Positions 1 to 9,587 of a DNA stretch of 28,688 nucleotides are shown in pieces. Numbering within the stretch: the first letter of the stretch is position 1; the number at the start of each line of letters is the position of its first letter. Both the position numbers and the translations under genes were made by a program. The notes below the pieces were generated by a model. That model ran no database searches and was not told where the DNA came from. It worked only from the letters and a program-made list of their open reading frames with translations. Location of the stretch: the IMG/VR virus record IMGVR_UViG_3300030451_004595, positions 1,049-29,736 of that record; one strand, 5' to 3'. This stretch comes from a virus.

Positions 1-89
1 ATACCAGTTACATATGCCATTTCACCCCAATTCAAACTCGCTGGTTTTGCGGTACCAGATGATCGTTTGATTCTAATTATACTGGCCAT
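1..89 (-). CDS. Tail-fibre-like structural protein, N-terminus only (runs off the window)
   Basis: Only the first 29 codons lie in the window. The product begins MASIIRIKRSSGTAKPASL and continues with NWGEMAYVTG. This short pattern, a basic beta-strand with KRSSGT followed by P-x-x-L-x-x-GE-x-A-Y, is typical of the N-terminal attachment segment of phage fibre and tropism-determinant proteins, and it occurs at the start of many fibre-like virion proteins in marine T4-like phages. The start at 89 is supported by a GGAGGA Shine-Dalgarno about 10 bases upstream, inside the end of the preceding gene. It lies one base past the TGA of that 76-aa gene, so the two are probably cotranscribed and coupled. 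The rest of the protein, including any receptor-binding part, lies outside the window, so the role is inferred from the N-terminal motif and position. Confidence 0.6.
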   Translation of the reverse strand, partial: MASIIRIKRSSGTAKPASLNWGEMAYVTG

Positions 90-90
90 T

Positions 91-321
91 TCAGAAATTT
101 CCTCCGTTAATGTCTAAATTCTGTGCTGCACCTGGAGTCAACTCCAATGTTGCGTCAAATTGTTTCGTCACACCATTAAACACTAGTACCATACCATTTT
201 GTAAGGTTCCTGGTACATTCACGTCACTTAATTCTGTTAGAGAGAGGGTGCCAGAACCCGCCAGTGATGAAATCACTTTTGTAGCATTCTGTTGTCCTAC
301 CCTGACTTTGATATCTGCCAT
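91..321 (-). CDS. Small virion structural protein (76 aa), fibre-region type
   Basis: The product starts MADIKVRVGQQNATKVISSL and contains the stretch LSDVNVPGTLQNGMVLVFNG. The pattern L-x-D-V...NG-x-V-L-V-(Y/F)-N is a beta-hairpin module repeated in many phage fibre and structural proteins of marine myoviruses. There is no signal peptide, membrane segment or catalytic motif. The gene has its own upstream region with a perfect TATAAATA, separating it from the 67-aa gene, and it is followed one base later by the start of a fibre-like protein. It is probably a minor virion or fibre-connecting protein, judged by its composition and place. I do not recognise a specific T4 counterpart, and no strong Shine-Dalgarno precedes its ATG. 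Confidence 0.7.
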   Translation of the reverse strand: MADIKVRVGQQNATKVISSLAGSGTLSLTELSDVNVPGTLQNGMVLVFNGVTKQFDATLELTPGAAQNLDINGGNF

Positions 322-348
322 CTAAGTTAGCAATTCAGATCTAAAAAG

Positions 349-356
349 TATTTATA
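349..356 (-). promoter_or_regulatory. T4-type late promoter core TATAAATA upstream of the 76-aa gene
   Basis: The minus strand reads TATAAATA here, a perfect match to the core (-10) of T4 late promoters. It lies in the only gap (322-360) between the 67-aa gene and the 76-aa gene, about 28 bases upstream of the ATG at 321. The same octamer sits upstream of gp8 and of gp25. T4 late promoters have no -35 box, and none is seen here. Initiation by the phage late sigma is inferred from family knowledge. Confidence 0.7.
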
Positions 357-360
357 TTTA

Positions 361-564
361 CTATGACGTTATCTTTGAAGCAAGTTCATTTAACAACGAT
401 TTAAGAGTCTCAATCTCCTTTTTCATCTCATCCATTTCTGCCTGTTTATCAGAATTTCTTCTTTTATCAGACAAATAATTAGAATAACCAGCAGTGTCCA
501 TATTAATTATGGCACCCGTTTTTTCATCACGAAATAAATTTTTATGCCCTTCTACTGGTATCAT
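361..564 (-). CDS. Small coiled-coil protein (67 aa) coupled to the DUF4815 gene
   Basis: The N-terminal half (MIPVEGHKNLFRDEKTGAII, then NMDTAGYSNYL) resembles a small conserved protein found beside the late tail genes in marine T4-like phages, with its E/G-x-x-N-L-x-RD-x-x-(T/S)-GAI pattern. The C-terminal half, about residues 38-63, is rich in E, K, M and L with hydrophobic residues at heptad spacing (MDEMKKEIETLKSLLNEL). It should form a coiled coil. Its ATG overlaps the TGA of the 2477-aa gene as ATGA (561-564), which points to translational coupling and perhaps matched production. It could be an assembly factor or a small structural peptide. No function is established from sequence. Confidence 0.75.
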   Translation of the reverse strand: MIPVEGHKNLFRDEKTGAIINMDTAGYSNYLSDKRRNSDKQAEMDEMKKEIETLKSLLNELASKITS

Positions 565-3500
565 GCTAGTGCGAGTGCTCTAAAATCTTTTATTCTTACA
601 GGATAGGATTCATTAGTAGATGTCATCACAATTTTTATTACAAATCCACTAAATTGTTCTAAATCATCTGCAGTAAATTGATACTCTGAGAATTTATCAA
701 ACTCATTAGGAGCAACATACTTATCTGCTCTTCCATCATTTAAAGATAAATCAATCGCAGTATCTCCAAAACCATCACCATCAGTATCAATCATATTTTT
801 ATATCCTGGAAAAGGTCTATAAGTCTGTGAAACTTCACTAGAATCGGCACTGAATAATCTATAATATACTCTGAAGTCTGCTTCAGGTTGGACACTTGCA
901 CCAACTAATACTTTAATTGAAGTAGCTGGTTGCTTCAAATCAACTCTCTCTGATATGAATATAGATCCATGTGGATCATCTTCTATTTGATTAGTTCTAA
1001 CATCAGAAGCATAGTTGTCAGCACCAATCGGATTATTGATTTTATTTCTACCTAAAATAAACGTTGCATTCTTCACATCTAAAACTGGTGATAAGTTAGG
1101 ATCAGAAGAACTCATATTTACGTTAAGAGATAATGATTTATTTCTTGGTAAATTAGATAGTTTCGTTGATTCATTAATTTTTGAAGCAACTAATCTTGGA
1201 GTAGGATAGAATACAGTTTCATTTAAAATTGCAGGTTCAAACCCTTGGTCTACAAATGAAGCCTCAGTTCCATCAGCACTAGTTCCACTGATAGTTCTAG
1301 CAGTTGTATTAACACGGGTGGTGCTACCTGGTGTTATTACATTAAACTGTGGTGTCAAAGTACTAAACTGATGATTTTGTGATATCTTAACGTTACTTCC
1401 ACCTATTCCTTTTTCGTTTGAGAAGCATAGTAGTGATTTACCCGTTCTCGCAGGTGCAATACCAGCAGTATTTACTTCAAGATAATAATTATCAATATTA
1501 GAAGCGTTTCTAAGTGTAGTATTAGTAGGTACTGTGTGTGTAGTATTGATTCCTACCAATGGCATTCCAGCGATTTCATAAGTTTGAATGTTTGAACCTG
1601 TTTCATGAGTAGTTGCTGTTGTATTAAAAATACCTCTTGTCAATGTTAATTGACCTGTACCAACTACATAAGAAACAATTTCCTCACCGATTAAAGCATC
1701 ACCTCTATCAGTTGTCAATCCAGCAAAATTGCTGAATGGAGATGTATTTCCTAAAGATACAGTGGTAGCATCTGCAGTTAAAGCACTTGTGGTTGGAACT
1801 AGAGTTGTGTCTGGTTTAACATTTTTAATTTCAACTTGGTTTGCTACTCCGTGATGTGCATGGTTGTATTGAGTAACCTCTATAACTTTACCTGTATGTA
1901 AGTCACTAATTAAAGATGAACTTCCATCTACTTTGACACCAGGTATAACTGCCCTAGTATTATTATTTGCACCATAAGTAACTAAATCTTCATCATTAAT
2001 AAATGCATCACCTTGAACATCAGTTAAGTATATTGTATCAAACTCAGGGTTAATACCAGTTACAACAACTTTAAAACCAGAACCTCTTTTTACATTAACG
2101 TTTGTATTATCAATTGTGAGCACGTCACCTAGTTGGAATCCAGAACTACCAGATTGTACTGTTATAGATGCAATTTTTTCATCTGCAGTTAAAGTAAAGT
2201 TTGCAGTTGCACTTACTCCATTTCCACTTAGAGAAATTAAAGGAATATTATTTGAAGATGGAGTTAAAGAGTATCCACTACCACTACTTACGATTTCTGT
2301 TTCAGTAATATTAGAACCTTGACCCTCTATAATTCCAGTAATGCTATTATTATCGAGGTCGCCAGCAGATCCAGAACTAATTTTTCTACCAATAGGTAAA
2401 TTAGATACTGTTCTGTTAGCACCAGTTCCATCAATAGATACCTTTAATTTTCTTGGTAGTGTATGAATTGGATTTGTGGGTAGAACTTGGGTATTCAAAC
2501 CACCTGCTTCTACTGGTGTATTATAAAACGTAGTAGTTCCAGAATTTACAAATGAAGCTTTACGTAATTTGAAAGTTAAGTCTTGATATTGACTTGGAGT
2601 CCAAATTGTACCATTTTGAGATTTGAATAAACTTCCTCCAATATACTGTTTAGAGACAACTACATTTTGAACATCTGGTAAATTTGTAGTTCCAACTGTT
2701 TTTTGACCCATTGTAGCAACCCACATTTCATACTTATCTGAAGCAGGTGATAAGAATACTAAAGCATACTCTTTCTCTGGTTCTAGGTATATTGGTGATG
2801 GAAAACTAAGTGTTGTTGGTACCGATGCATCATCAGACAAATTAATATTATTAGGATTGACTGAGATTTGAGCGTAGTCTTGAACAAGATAATTTGTTGG
2901 AGTTCCTAATTCAACTGTTCTTAATTCTACAAATAATTTTGCTAATGGATCTTTTGATTTAAAGTATACATCGAAAGATGTTAAAAATGCACCAGTTTCG
3001 TCTACCGTAAAGGATTGTGCTAATGGATCTCTGTGTGGAGCCTTAAATTTTTCCCCTAATCCTTCTCTATAAACTAAATTTGTTCTAGTTGTAATTTCAC
3101 TTGGACGAGTTCCTGATGGTGGGGGTGGATTTCTCACAGATACATTGCTAGTTACAGTGGTCTGTATTGTACCTGTTCCCGTAAATGTACCAGATGCATC
3201 ACTAGCATGGTCAGTGCTGCCTGGCACTGGTATAGTGCCCTCTGGTGCAGCTGTTACTCTAAATGTTTTTGTTCCTGTAGCGAAAAGAGTAGGTGGTTTA
3301 GGAGTTGTGTTTGGATCTCTAAAGAAAAATGCTCCAAGTAAATCTCCCCAATTATCACTAAACAAATCAATACTACTTACAGTTGCAACAGCACCACTTT
3401 TTTCACCAATAACTTTTGCACCTCTAGTAATATAACCAAAATATTTTTCCATATTCGCAAGTGAAATGGTGTCAATATTTAAAAGTCTTGATGTAGCAGA

Positions 3501-6500
3501 ATAAGAGTCTGATGGAGATGGTCTAGTATTATCATAAGGATCGACTGTATATTCTTCAACTAATACAGAAGGAGATCCTAATCCAGCTCCAACATCGGGT
3601 CTTGATGTATCACCATACTTATGATTTGGTCTTTGTATTTTAATAAATCCAATTTGTTCACCATTTACCTCTATCTTTGCATTTTCAAAAACACTGAAAG
3701 TACCAGATACCATATTAATTTCAACTAGTTTAGGTACAATATCAGGTACACCATTATCAAGATAATGGAAATGTTTAGTTAATGGTCTTAATCCGTTAGC
3801 ATTGAAGAAAACATTTCTAGAACGCATGAAGGGATCTACTTCACTTGTTACTTTTACACTTTCAACATAATCAAATTCTTGACTAGGACCTTGCAATACA
3901 TTTGTAAATGTTGTTTGAATTTTTTGTGTTTGTGAAAATACGTTTTGAACTATTCTCACTCGGTCTCTATAAGATGTGCCTTCGGGGTCTCGAATATCTC
4001 TTCCTGTATTAATATCTTTTCCAGTATCTGTTTCAATTATAGGTCCTATTGGAACTGAGTTTGCTTGTTCAACCCATTTTGCTCCTGATGATTCAGTTCT
4101 CTTATTATTTTTGTAAATGGTACGAGTCCAATTATCAGATGGTGGATCTAGAATAATACCACCCATGAATACAATTACGTTGAATGGGTTTACATTTTCA
4201 ACTTCAGTTGCTTGAGGTTGTATTAACCAATCAACTTCTTCATAATCTAATGTAATTAAATCACCAGTTTTCTTACAATTTGGATCTAATAGTTGTAAAT
4301 TAGAATTTAAATCAGCAGCTTCTATATCAATACTAGGATTCAAAGCTAATTCTGGATTTATTGACCAAAAGTCAACTGCACTAATTAATTCTTTACGATT
4401 TATATCTACATCACATCGGGAACCAGTTTCAGGAGTAAAATCTATAAAGTTTCTGTCAGAGAAACTATTGACGACGAATCCAGTTTTAAATCTATTAAGA
4501 CCATCAGCATCTCTAACCTCAAAGGATTGTGCATTGACTTCAAGAGCATTTAAAGATGTTGTTAACTCTAAATTTTCTATTCTTTTCTCAAGTGCACCAA
4601 TATCCCTCATTGTAAATCTTTTATTATCAGATAATTTTATTTCTGGACCTCTTACAGTATCAAAAAGATATGGAGGTAAAGATATTCTGGCAATTTCCAT
4701 AGAATTGCCAACTTCTGTTGGTGGTGCAGGATCATCCGAAGATTCTCCTTTAATTAATTTTACTTCTTCATATTGATTAATTACTAATTTATCAATTCTA
4801 CCCAAATAATAACTATATCCTAATATTGAACTCTCATTTGGAGTAATTACAAATGGATTTGTAGATTCAAAAGAACGACTTGAAAAGGCAAAAGGAGAAT
4901 CCGATCCACTACCGACTGTAAATGGATTAACCCTTGGTCTAAAATCAAGAATGTCAGTAGTTCTTAAATTTCCTATACTTGGTATATCATTTGTATATCT
5001 TTCTTTAGTATAAGAATTTACGGAGAAAAAGTCCCCTGTATTTCCACTTGCTACTTGATATTGATCAAAAATAATTAATAGTTTTTTAGATGGTATTGCT
5101 GTTTTTGCTTTTCTGACAATTTTAGAATAGTCACAGTATTGAGATTTATGACCTTTATCAAGAGTGTAGTTTTCTGTCCTATCAATAAAGTTTCCAACAG
5201 CTATTTGTTGCAATACGGTCTCTGTTGCAGATTCTTCAAACGTGACAACTTCACCAACAACAAATTTATTTGCATTCAAATAAACAAATTCTATATCAGT
5301 AGTGTTAGGACGATTTACTATCTGTCCAATTGCTCTGCTATCTTGACCAATTATTTTTTCACCTAATATTGCGTTAGTATTTAAATTTAAACCTGATACA
5401 AATTTCAGTGTATCTAAAGTGGGTTTAAGATTGTCTTTTGATTCATAAACAGCAACTATTTTGTTTACATCAGGAACGTTGAGGGATATTTCTTTATCTT
5501 CGACTCTGACACCATAAGCGTTATGTTGACTTAATCCATTTAGAGTATTTACTCCTGAAGTACGAGTTATTTCTAGTTGTTGACTTCTAATATAATCTTT
5601 AGATTTACTAGTTGCTCCTACTTTTTTTAGCGTTACGTTGACGGTAACTGAACTTGCAGTTGTTTTTGATAAACCACTGAAAGTTATATCATTTCCACCA
5701 TTCGTAATTGTAACTTGATCTGATGTAAGAGTTTCGATTGATCCATCTGAGTATGTGATAGAATATTTTTCAGAATCAAAAGGTTCAAAAAAGGCACTAG
5801 TAATTCCTACTGATGCATCTAGTCCCGCTTGAGTGTTTATTGATAAGGAAGAACTTGCAACATTTTGATTTGTTATTTGTCTACTAATTACTAAATTGGA
5901 GCTAGATGTATCAACATTAGAAATTACTCCTCTAGGTAATACTGCATATATGCCTGAATTCTCAACATTTAAGACTCTAGGAACTTTAATTCTAAATGTA
6001 GAGGTGGTTGCTGTTACTGTTCCTGTATTGACACCAACTACGGGTGTGGTAGTACCAAGAGTTAAAACTTTACCTGCATTTGCAGATGGTATCTCTGTTA
6101 TTGTGTTATAAACAACATCTTCATAATTTCCATTATTGTATGCGATTATAGAACCTGTATTAATACCAACTCCAGCAAAACTTCTATTAGGTACACTTGC
6201 AGCAGTACCAACTATGTTAATTTCATCTGTAATTGAAAAATTAGGTAAGACACGATCATAGAGAACTGTATCAGCGTTAAATATAGCTATCCCAGTTTCA
6301 GAATTAGTATCTTGACGTATTGATTTTATATCATCAGTAGTATATTTAATTATTGATTTTATAGAAACGGTTTCTGTTGAAGATCTTTCATTAAATATTA
6401 TTTGCTCTCCAGCTACAAATGTTCCAGTAGTTTGAGACAGAGTTAATTCATTAAAACCAGTAGAATTTGCTTGATAAGCAAGATATCCTATTGCACCACT

Positions 6501-7994
6501 TCCCAATCCTCTAACTCTTGTTCCCTTTATCTTTTCAGTAAAGTTTGTTATTGAGGTTACTCCTATTGTTGTAAATGTTTGAATATCATATAAATTTAAA
6601 TCCCATTCAGTTGTAGCCCCTGAATATGAGGAATTAGCACCAAAAGAATAAACTCTTGCTTCTCCAATCGTTAATCCTGCTCCTACGTTTTGTGAAGTAC
6701 CTTTTCTTGCGTTTCTTAATTCGACAATATTAGTTACGTCTCCACCAATGTTTATAAAAGGAGATCCTGAAACGTTATTAACTTTGATAGTACTACCCAT
6801 ATTAAATGGGACTGATGCTGCTTTTACACTTTTTACATCTCTAGGTTTTTCAACATCAACTACAGTTGTTCCTGGCAAATAAACATCAAAACCTCTGACA
6901 TATGCTTTACCTGGTGATAATTTCACACACATTAAATCGTCTGAAGGATCGTTACCCTTATCAGTTTTTTGATTTGCTGTGTATAAACCACCTGAATCAA
7001 TCTCATCATTTAAAGAATTTTGAGTATTGACTCTAAATGGTTCTATTGAATAGTTACCAGATTCATCATAAGTTCTTTTCGCAAAATACTTTTTGAGTTC
7101 AGAGTATACAGTAGAATCTTGTAATTTTTTAGTATCTCCATTAGAGGTTTTGAATAATTCTACAAAATTAGTATCATCATAGTCGTCTAATGATTTTTTG
7201 GTTAATTTTGCTGTAATTTTAAATCTATCGGCACCTGGAGCAGCAAAATTAGTAAATCCTTTTGCATTATCATATAAAGATGAGTCATCATTAGCGTTAA
7301 TTACTTCTTCTATAATTTCAAAACCAACTCTATATGATGGTGTATTTGAGTATGGTTCTAAGACTATTAGAGAAGTTGGAACATCAACAAAGAGACCACG
7401 CATAAAATAGACACCTTTATTCACACCAAAGGCAGATCCAGTTGCAGTTGCATTTTCAGAAACTAATGTTAAAACAGTTTCCTCAATATTTAAAGTTGTA
7501 TTACCATATGTTAAACTATCCTCAAGTATTAAAACCTCACCATCAGGAAAAGCACCACTTTCTCCATCGTTACCTGATTGATTATATTTTATGAAAATAG
7601 TAATATCATCTACTCCTTCTTCAGGTGGTAAAATAAAATTCTTTATTGTAGCTACTATTCCTGAATTTTGACCTCTTACTCTAGTTCCTTTTCCATCATT
7701 ATTTGAAATAATATTACTTAAATATACAGATACATCTATTCCTAAGTGTGTTGAATTTATTTTTGCTGAAAAATATGTAGGATCATACTCAATACCACCA
7801 GGTATGACCATCGAACCTTCTTTAAATATATGCTTACCAAAACTCTCAACTTGATTTTGTAAAAGTGACTGTAAACCAGTTAACTCTCTTGCCTGTACAG
7901 GATATCCAGGTTTAAATAAAATTTTGTAAAAATTATCGTCCTTATTGAAATCATCATAGTAAGGTGATATATTTAAGTTAGTCTTCTGTGGCAT
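561..7994 (-). CDS. Giant baseplate/fibre-anchoring structural protein with N-terminal DUF4815 (2477 aa)
   Basis: The N-terminus (MPQKTNLNISPYYDDFNKDD, then the PGYPVQARELTGLQSLLQNQ segment and an EGSMVIPGG turn, within the first 70 residues) is the hallmark of DUF4815, found in large tail proteins of marine T4-like phages. The rest is beta-rich, with many T/S/G/N turns and few charged helices. Around residues 1660-1690 there is a DPLAQSFTVDETGAFLTSFD segment, and at about 1735-1810 a beta-sandwich-like region with EKEYALVFLSP and YEMWVATMG. A GSGY-type repeat lies at about 1896-1984, and a DTDGDGFGD acidic loop at 2403-2411. The C-terminus (YPVRIKDFRALALA) is a recurrent ending for this family. 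It follows gp8 after 3 bases, where T4 has gp9/gp10, so it probably forms the baseplate periphery that holds fibres. That role is inferred from position. T4 gp10 itself is about 600 residues and shows no clear similarity that I can see. Confidence 0.85.
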   Translation of the reverse strand: MPQKTNLNISPYYDDFNKDDNFYKILFKPGYPVQARELTGLQSLLQNQVESFGKHIFKEGSMVIPGGIEYDPTYFSAKINSTHLGIDVSVYLSNIISNNDGKGTRVRGQNSGIVATIKNFILPPEEGVDDITIFIKYNQSGNDGESGAFPDGEVLILEDSLTYGNTTLNIEETVLTLVSENATATGSAFGVNKGVYFMRGLFVDVPTSLIVLEPYSNTPSYRVGFEIIEEVINANDDSSLYDNAKGFTNFAAPGADRFKITAKLTKKSLDDYDDTNFVELFKTSNGDTKKLQDSTVYSELKKYFAKRTYDESGNYSIEPFRVNTQNSLNDEIDSGGLYTANQKTDKGNDPSDDLMCVKLSPGKAYVRGFDVYLPGTTVVDVEKPRDVKSVKAASVPFNMGSTIKVNNVSGSPFINIGGDVTNIVELRNARKGTSQNVGAGLTIGEARVYSFGANSSYSGATTEWDLNLYDIQTFTTIGVTSITNFTEKIKGTRVRGLGSGAIGYLAYQANSTGFNELTLSQTTGTFVAGEQIIFNERSSTETVSIKSIIKYTTDDIKSIRQDTNSETGIAIFNADTVLYDRVLPNFSITDEINIVGTAASVPNRSFAGVGINTGSIIAYNNGNYEDVVYNTITEIPSANAGKVLTLGTTTPVVGVNTGTVTATTSTFRIKVPRVLNVENSGIYAVLPRGVISNVDTSSSNLVISRQITNQNVASSSLSINTQAGLDASVGITSAFFEPFDSEKYSITYSDGSIETLTSDQVTITNGGNDITFSGLSKTTASSVTVNVTLKKVGATSKSKDYIRSQQLEITRTSGVNTLNGLSQHNAYGVRVEDKEISLNVPDVNKIVAVYESKDNLKPTLDTLKFVSGLNLNTNAILGEKIIGQDSRAIGQIVNRPNTTDIEFVYLNANKFVVGEVVTFEESATETVLQQIAVGNFIDRTENYTLDKGHKSQYCDYSKIVRKAKTAIPSKKLLIIFDQYQVASGNTGDFFSVNSYTKERYTNDIPSIGNLRTTDILDFRPRVNPFTVGSGSDSPFAFSSRSFESTNPFVITPNESSILGYSYYLGRIDKLVINQYEEVKLIKGESSDDPAPPTEVGNSMEIARISLPPYLFDTVRGPEIKLSDNKRFTMRDIGALEKRIENLELTTSLNALEVNAQSFEVRDADGLNRFKTGFVVNSFSDRNFIDFTPETGSRCDVDINRKELISAVDFWSINPELALNPSIDIEAADLNSNLQLLDPNCKKTGDLITLDYEEVDWLIQPQATEVENVNPFNVIVFMGGIILDPPSDNWTRTIYKNNKRTESSGAKWVEQANSVPIGPIIETDTGKDINTGRDIRDPEGTSYRDRVRIVQNVFSQTQKIQTTFTNVLQGPSQEFDYVESVKVTSEVDPFMRSRNVFFNANGLRPLTKHFHYLDNGVPDIVPKLVEINMVSGTFSVFENAKIEVNGEQIGFIKIQRPNHKYGDTSRPDVGAGLGSPSVLVEEYTVDPYDNTRPSPSDSYSATSRLLNIDTISLANMEKYFGYITRGAKVIGEKSGAVATVSSIDLFSDNWGDLLGAFFFRDPNTTPKPPTLFATGTKTFRVTAAPEGTIPVPGSTDHASDASGTFTGTGTIQTTVTSNVSVRNPPPPSGTRPSEITTRTNLVYREGLGEKFKAPHRDPLAQSFTVDETGAFLTSFDVYFKSKDPLAKLFVELRTVELGTPTNYLVQDYAQISVNPNNINLSDDASVPTTLSFPSPIYLEPEKEYALVFLSPASDKYEMWVATMGQKTVGTTNLPDVQNVVVSKQYIGGSLFKSQNGTIWTPSQYQDLTFKLRKASFVNSGTTTFYNTPVEAGGLNTQVLPTNPIHTLPRKLKVSIDGTGANRTVSNLPIGRKISSGSAGDLDNNSITGIIEGQGSNITETEIVSSGSGYSLTPSSNNIPLISLSGNGVSATANFTLTADEKIASITVQSGSSGFQLGDVLTIDNTNVNVKRGSGFKVVVTGINPEFDTIYLTDVQGDAFINDEDLVTYGANNNTRAVIPGVKVDGSSSLISDLHTGKVIEVTQYNHAHHGVANQVEIKNVKPDTTLVPTTSALTADATTVSLGNTSPFSNFAGLTTDRGDALIGEEIVSYVVGTGQLTLTRGIFNTTATTHETGSNIQTYEIAGMPLVGINTTHTVPTNTTLRNASNIDNYYLEVNTAGIAPARTGKSLLCFSNEKGIGGSNVKISQNHQFSTLTPQFNVITPGSTTRVNTTARTISGTSADGTEASFVDQGFEPAILNETVFYPTPRLVASKINESTKLSNLPRNKSLSLNVNMSSSDPNLSPVLDVKNATFILGRNKINNPIGADNYASDVRTNQIEDDPHGSIFISERVDLKQPATSIKVLVGASVQPEADFRVYYRLFSADSSEVSQTYRPFPGYKNMIDTDGDGFGDTAIDLSLNDGRADKYVAPNEFDKFSEYQFTADDLEQFSGFVIKIVMTSTNESYPVRIKDFRALALA
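762..788 (-). other. Acidic Ca2+-loop-like motif in the DUF4815 protein
   Basis: These codons give D-T-D-G-D-G-F-G-D (residues about 2403-2411), matching the D-x-D-G-D-G-x-x-D loop of EF-hand, dockerin and thrombospondin-type-3 calcium sites. It lies near the C-terminus within a beta-rich region. Metal binding is inferred from the motif alone. Confidence 0.5.
2045..2309 (-). repeat. GGxGY-type beta-module in the DUF4815 protein
   Basis: About 88 residues contain two related half-units. The first is ETEIVSSGSGYSLTPSS...GNGVSATANFTL. The second is KIASITVQSGSSGFQLGDVLTI...GSGFKVVVTGI. The shared pattern is a strand, then (S/G)-G-x-G-(Y/F), then x-x-x-V-x-I, then a glycine turn followed by A-x-(A/V)-x-(F/V). 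The same unit recurs in gp8 and many times in the giant gp7-position protein. Confidence 0.65.
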
Positions 7995-7997
7995 TTT

Positions 7998-9587
7998 TTA
8001 AAATTCCAGTATGATTTTAATGTCTTCTTTTTGTCGAGAGTTCCTCACTATAAGAGGGCGATTATCTAAGTAAACTATTTCACCTGACCCTTTATTTATC
8101 TCAGATTCAGATAACCCCGATACAAAGTTGGTTCCCAAATTTATTAATTTGCTACCAGTAGGGTTAGTTGTGATTCCTGAAAAATTAATTGATATAGATC
8201 CATTAAAGGTAGAGCTAACTCCTTCAATGTTATTTGCAGAAGTCCCTGTCTCAATATCATATGATCTTCCGCTCGTTGATATTCCTGTATAATCAGTATG
8301 ATCGTATGTGGTTCTATTAAATTGTAAAGATCTGTCTTTAAAGTATTTTAAAACTTTAGTTTCAACGTCATAAGAAGCAACGAATCCACTAGCAACTTTA
8401 CCATTATTAGGGGGAGTTGCTAGAACCTGTCTAATTTCCTCACCCACTTGAGGAGTTCCAGATACAGTAGAAAATTTAACTGCTTTTAGTGATGAATATG
8501 TATTATCAGTAAAAGTAACAGATGTTCCTACTTTTGTAGGATTTTTAACAATTCCTACTTGTGCAAATTTAGTATCTATTGGAAAATCTTTTGTTGAATC
8601 ATCAAATCTAGCATAAACAATTACTCTATCAGTCCCTAACTCCGTATATACATCATGACCATGCCCCAATTTAGGAGGTATAATTGGAATTAATTTTGCT
8701 CTATTAGTTGCAGAAACATTACTATTCAAAGTTCCAAGATCTACTAATGCGTAACTGTATCCTTTTCCTCCTGCACTTACAGTAACATCTGTTATAGAAC
8801 CATTAACAACATCAACTCTAGCTTTTGCACCCTCACCATCACCTATAATATCAACTTCTTGACTTAGACCATTTGCATACCCATTTCCAGATTTTTCAAT
8901 GTAAACGTGTTTAATTTGGTTCTCGTTGACAGATGAATCACCATTTTCTCTTACTGCTCTAATTTGAGAATCTGTGCTAGTTGACCAATTATTTGGTACA
9001 GTAATAAATTCAGTTGAGTCGAATTTAATAATATCACTAGGTGAAACAGTGAAAAGATACTTCCAAACATATCCATCACCACTGTTTCCTGCTTTTGAAG
9101 GTTCGAGGTCTGTGAATGTAGGTTCATCTTGGGATACATTTCCAAGAGGGTTAGTTCCCGTTGATCCATTATCAATACAAACGTAAACTTTAAAGTCGGA
9201 ATTAAGTACGTAGTAGTTCGCATCATATAACCTATTTGCTGCTGTTAGTGGACTTGGATTTGAAGCACTATAATCATCTCTATAAATTTCATATCTACTT
9301 CCTGATGTCCAATCTACTCTTCTTATTATTCTTCTTATATTTGCTGATGATACCTTTTTACCAAACATCATAGTGTCACCACTATGAGATCTATATGAAA
9401 AACTATCTGTTGGTGGTGGAGTAGTTGAGTTCCATCCTGATGACCTACCATAACCCACTAAACTTCCTGCTCCTGTTGGATTTGCTAATCCGACAAAAAC
9501 ATAGTAAGAATTATTTGTATTCTCTACTGATTCTACAAAATTATTTGCGTTCAGAATTCTAAATTGGTCAGTAACAATTGCCGACAT
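7998..9587 (-). CDS. 8: Baseplate wedge subunit gp8, enlarged (529 aa)
   Basis: This is a structural subunit of the baseplate wedge. The N-terminus (MSAIVTDQFRILNANNFVES) is followed by a Y-V-F-V-G...GRSSGWN...PPPTDS stretch, then IIRRVDW and GDGYVWKYLF around residue 170. The C-terminus is SGEIVYLDNRPLIVRNSRQK followed by EDIKIILEF. These match T4 gp8 landmarks as I remember them: F(I/V)xxGRSxxW, PPxPTDS, IPRRDW, GDGYVWEYLF, and a C-terminal HSGEMIYMENRPPI...EEINILF. T4 gp8 is 334 residues, so this one is about 195 longer. Part of the surplus is a GGxGY module at about residues 225-288. The gene sits after the gp7-position gene, as in T4, and has its own late-promoter octamer 23 bases upstream of the ATG. 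Confidence 0.93.
   Translation of the reverse strand: MSAIVTDQFRILNANNFVESVENTNNSYYVFVGLANPTGAGSLVGYGRSSGWNSTTPPPTDSFSYRSHSGDTMMFGKKVSSANIRRIIRRVDWTSGSRYEIYRDDYSASNPSPLTAANRLYDANYYVLNSDFKVYVCIDNGSTGTNPLGNVSQDEPTFTDLEPSKAGNSGDGYVWKYLFTVSPSDIIKFDSTEFITVPNNWSTSTDSQIRAVRENGDSSVNENQIKHVYIEKSGNGYANGLSQEVDIIGDGEGAKARVDVVNGSITDVTVSAGGKGYSYALVDLGTLNSNVSATNRAKLIPIIPPKLGHGHDVYTELGTDRVIVYARFDDSTKDFPIDTKFAQVGIVKNPTKVGTSVTFTDNTYSSLKAVKFSTVSGTPQVGEEIRQVLATPPNNGKVASGFVASYDVETKVLKYFKDRSLQFNRTTYDHTDYTGISTSGRSYDIETGTSANNIEGVSSTFNGSISINFSGITTNPTGSKLINLGTNFVSGLSESEINKGSGEIVYLDNRPLIVRNSRQKEDIKIILEF
8725..8915 (-). repeat. GGxGY-type beta-module inserted in gp8
   Basis: Residues about 225-288 of gp8 read HVYIEKSGNGYANGLSQEV...GDGEGAKARVDVVNGSITDV...SAGGKGYSYALVDLG. 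Two G-(N/K)-GY turns flank a GEGAKA-x-V-x-V-x-NG-x-I-x-D-V segment. This is the same unit seen in the DUF4815 and gp7-position proteins, and it has no counterpart that I recall in T4 gp8. Confidence 0.7.

Noticed and set aside
3145-3435. Plus-strand open frames within the DUF4815 and gp7-like genes (for example 3145-3435, 4468-4776, 15160-15486)
   Set aside because: They are antisense shadows of long beta-rich genes, low in typical codon patterns, without ribosome sites or recognisable motifs.
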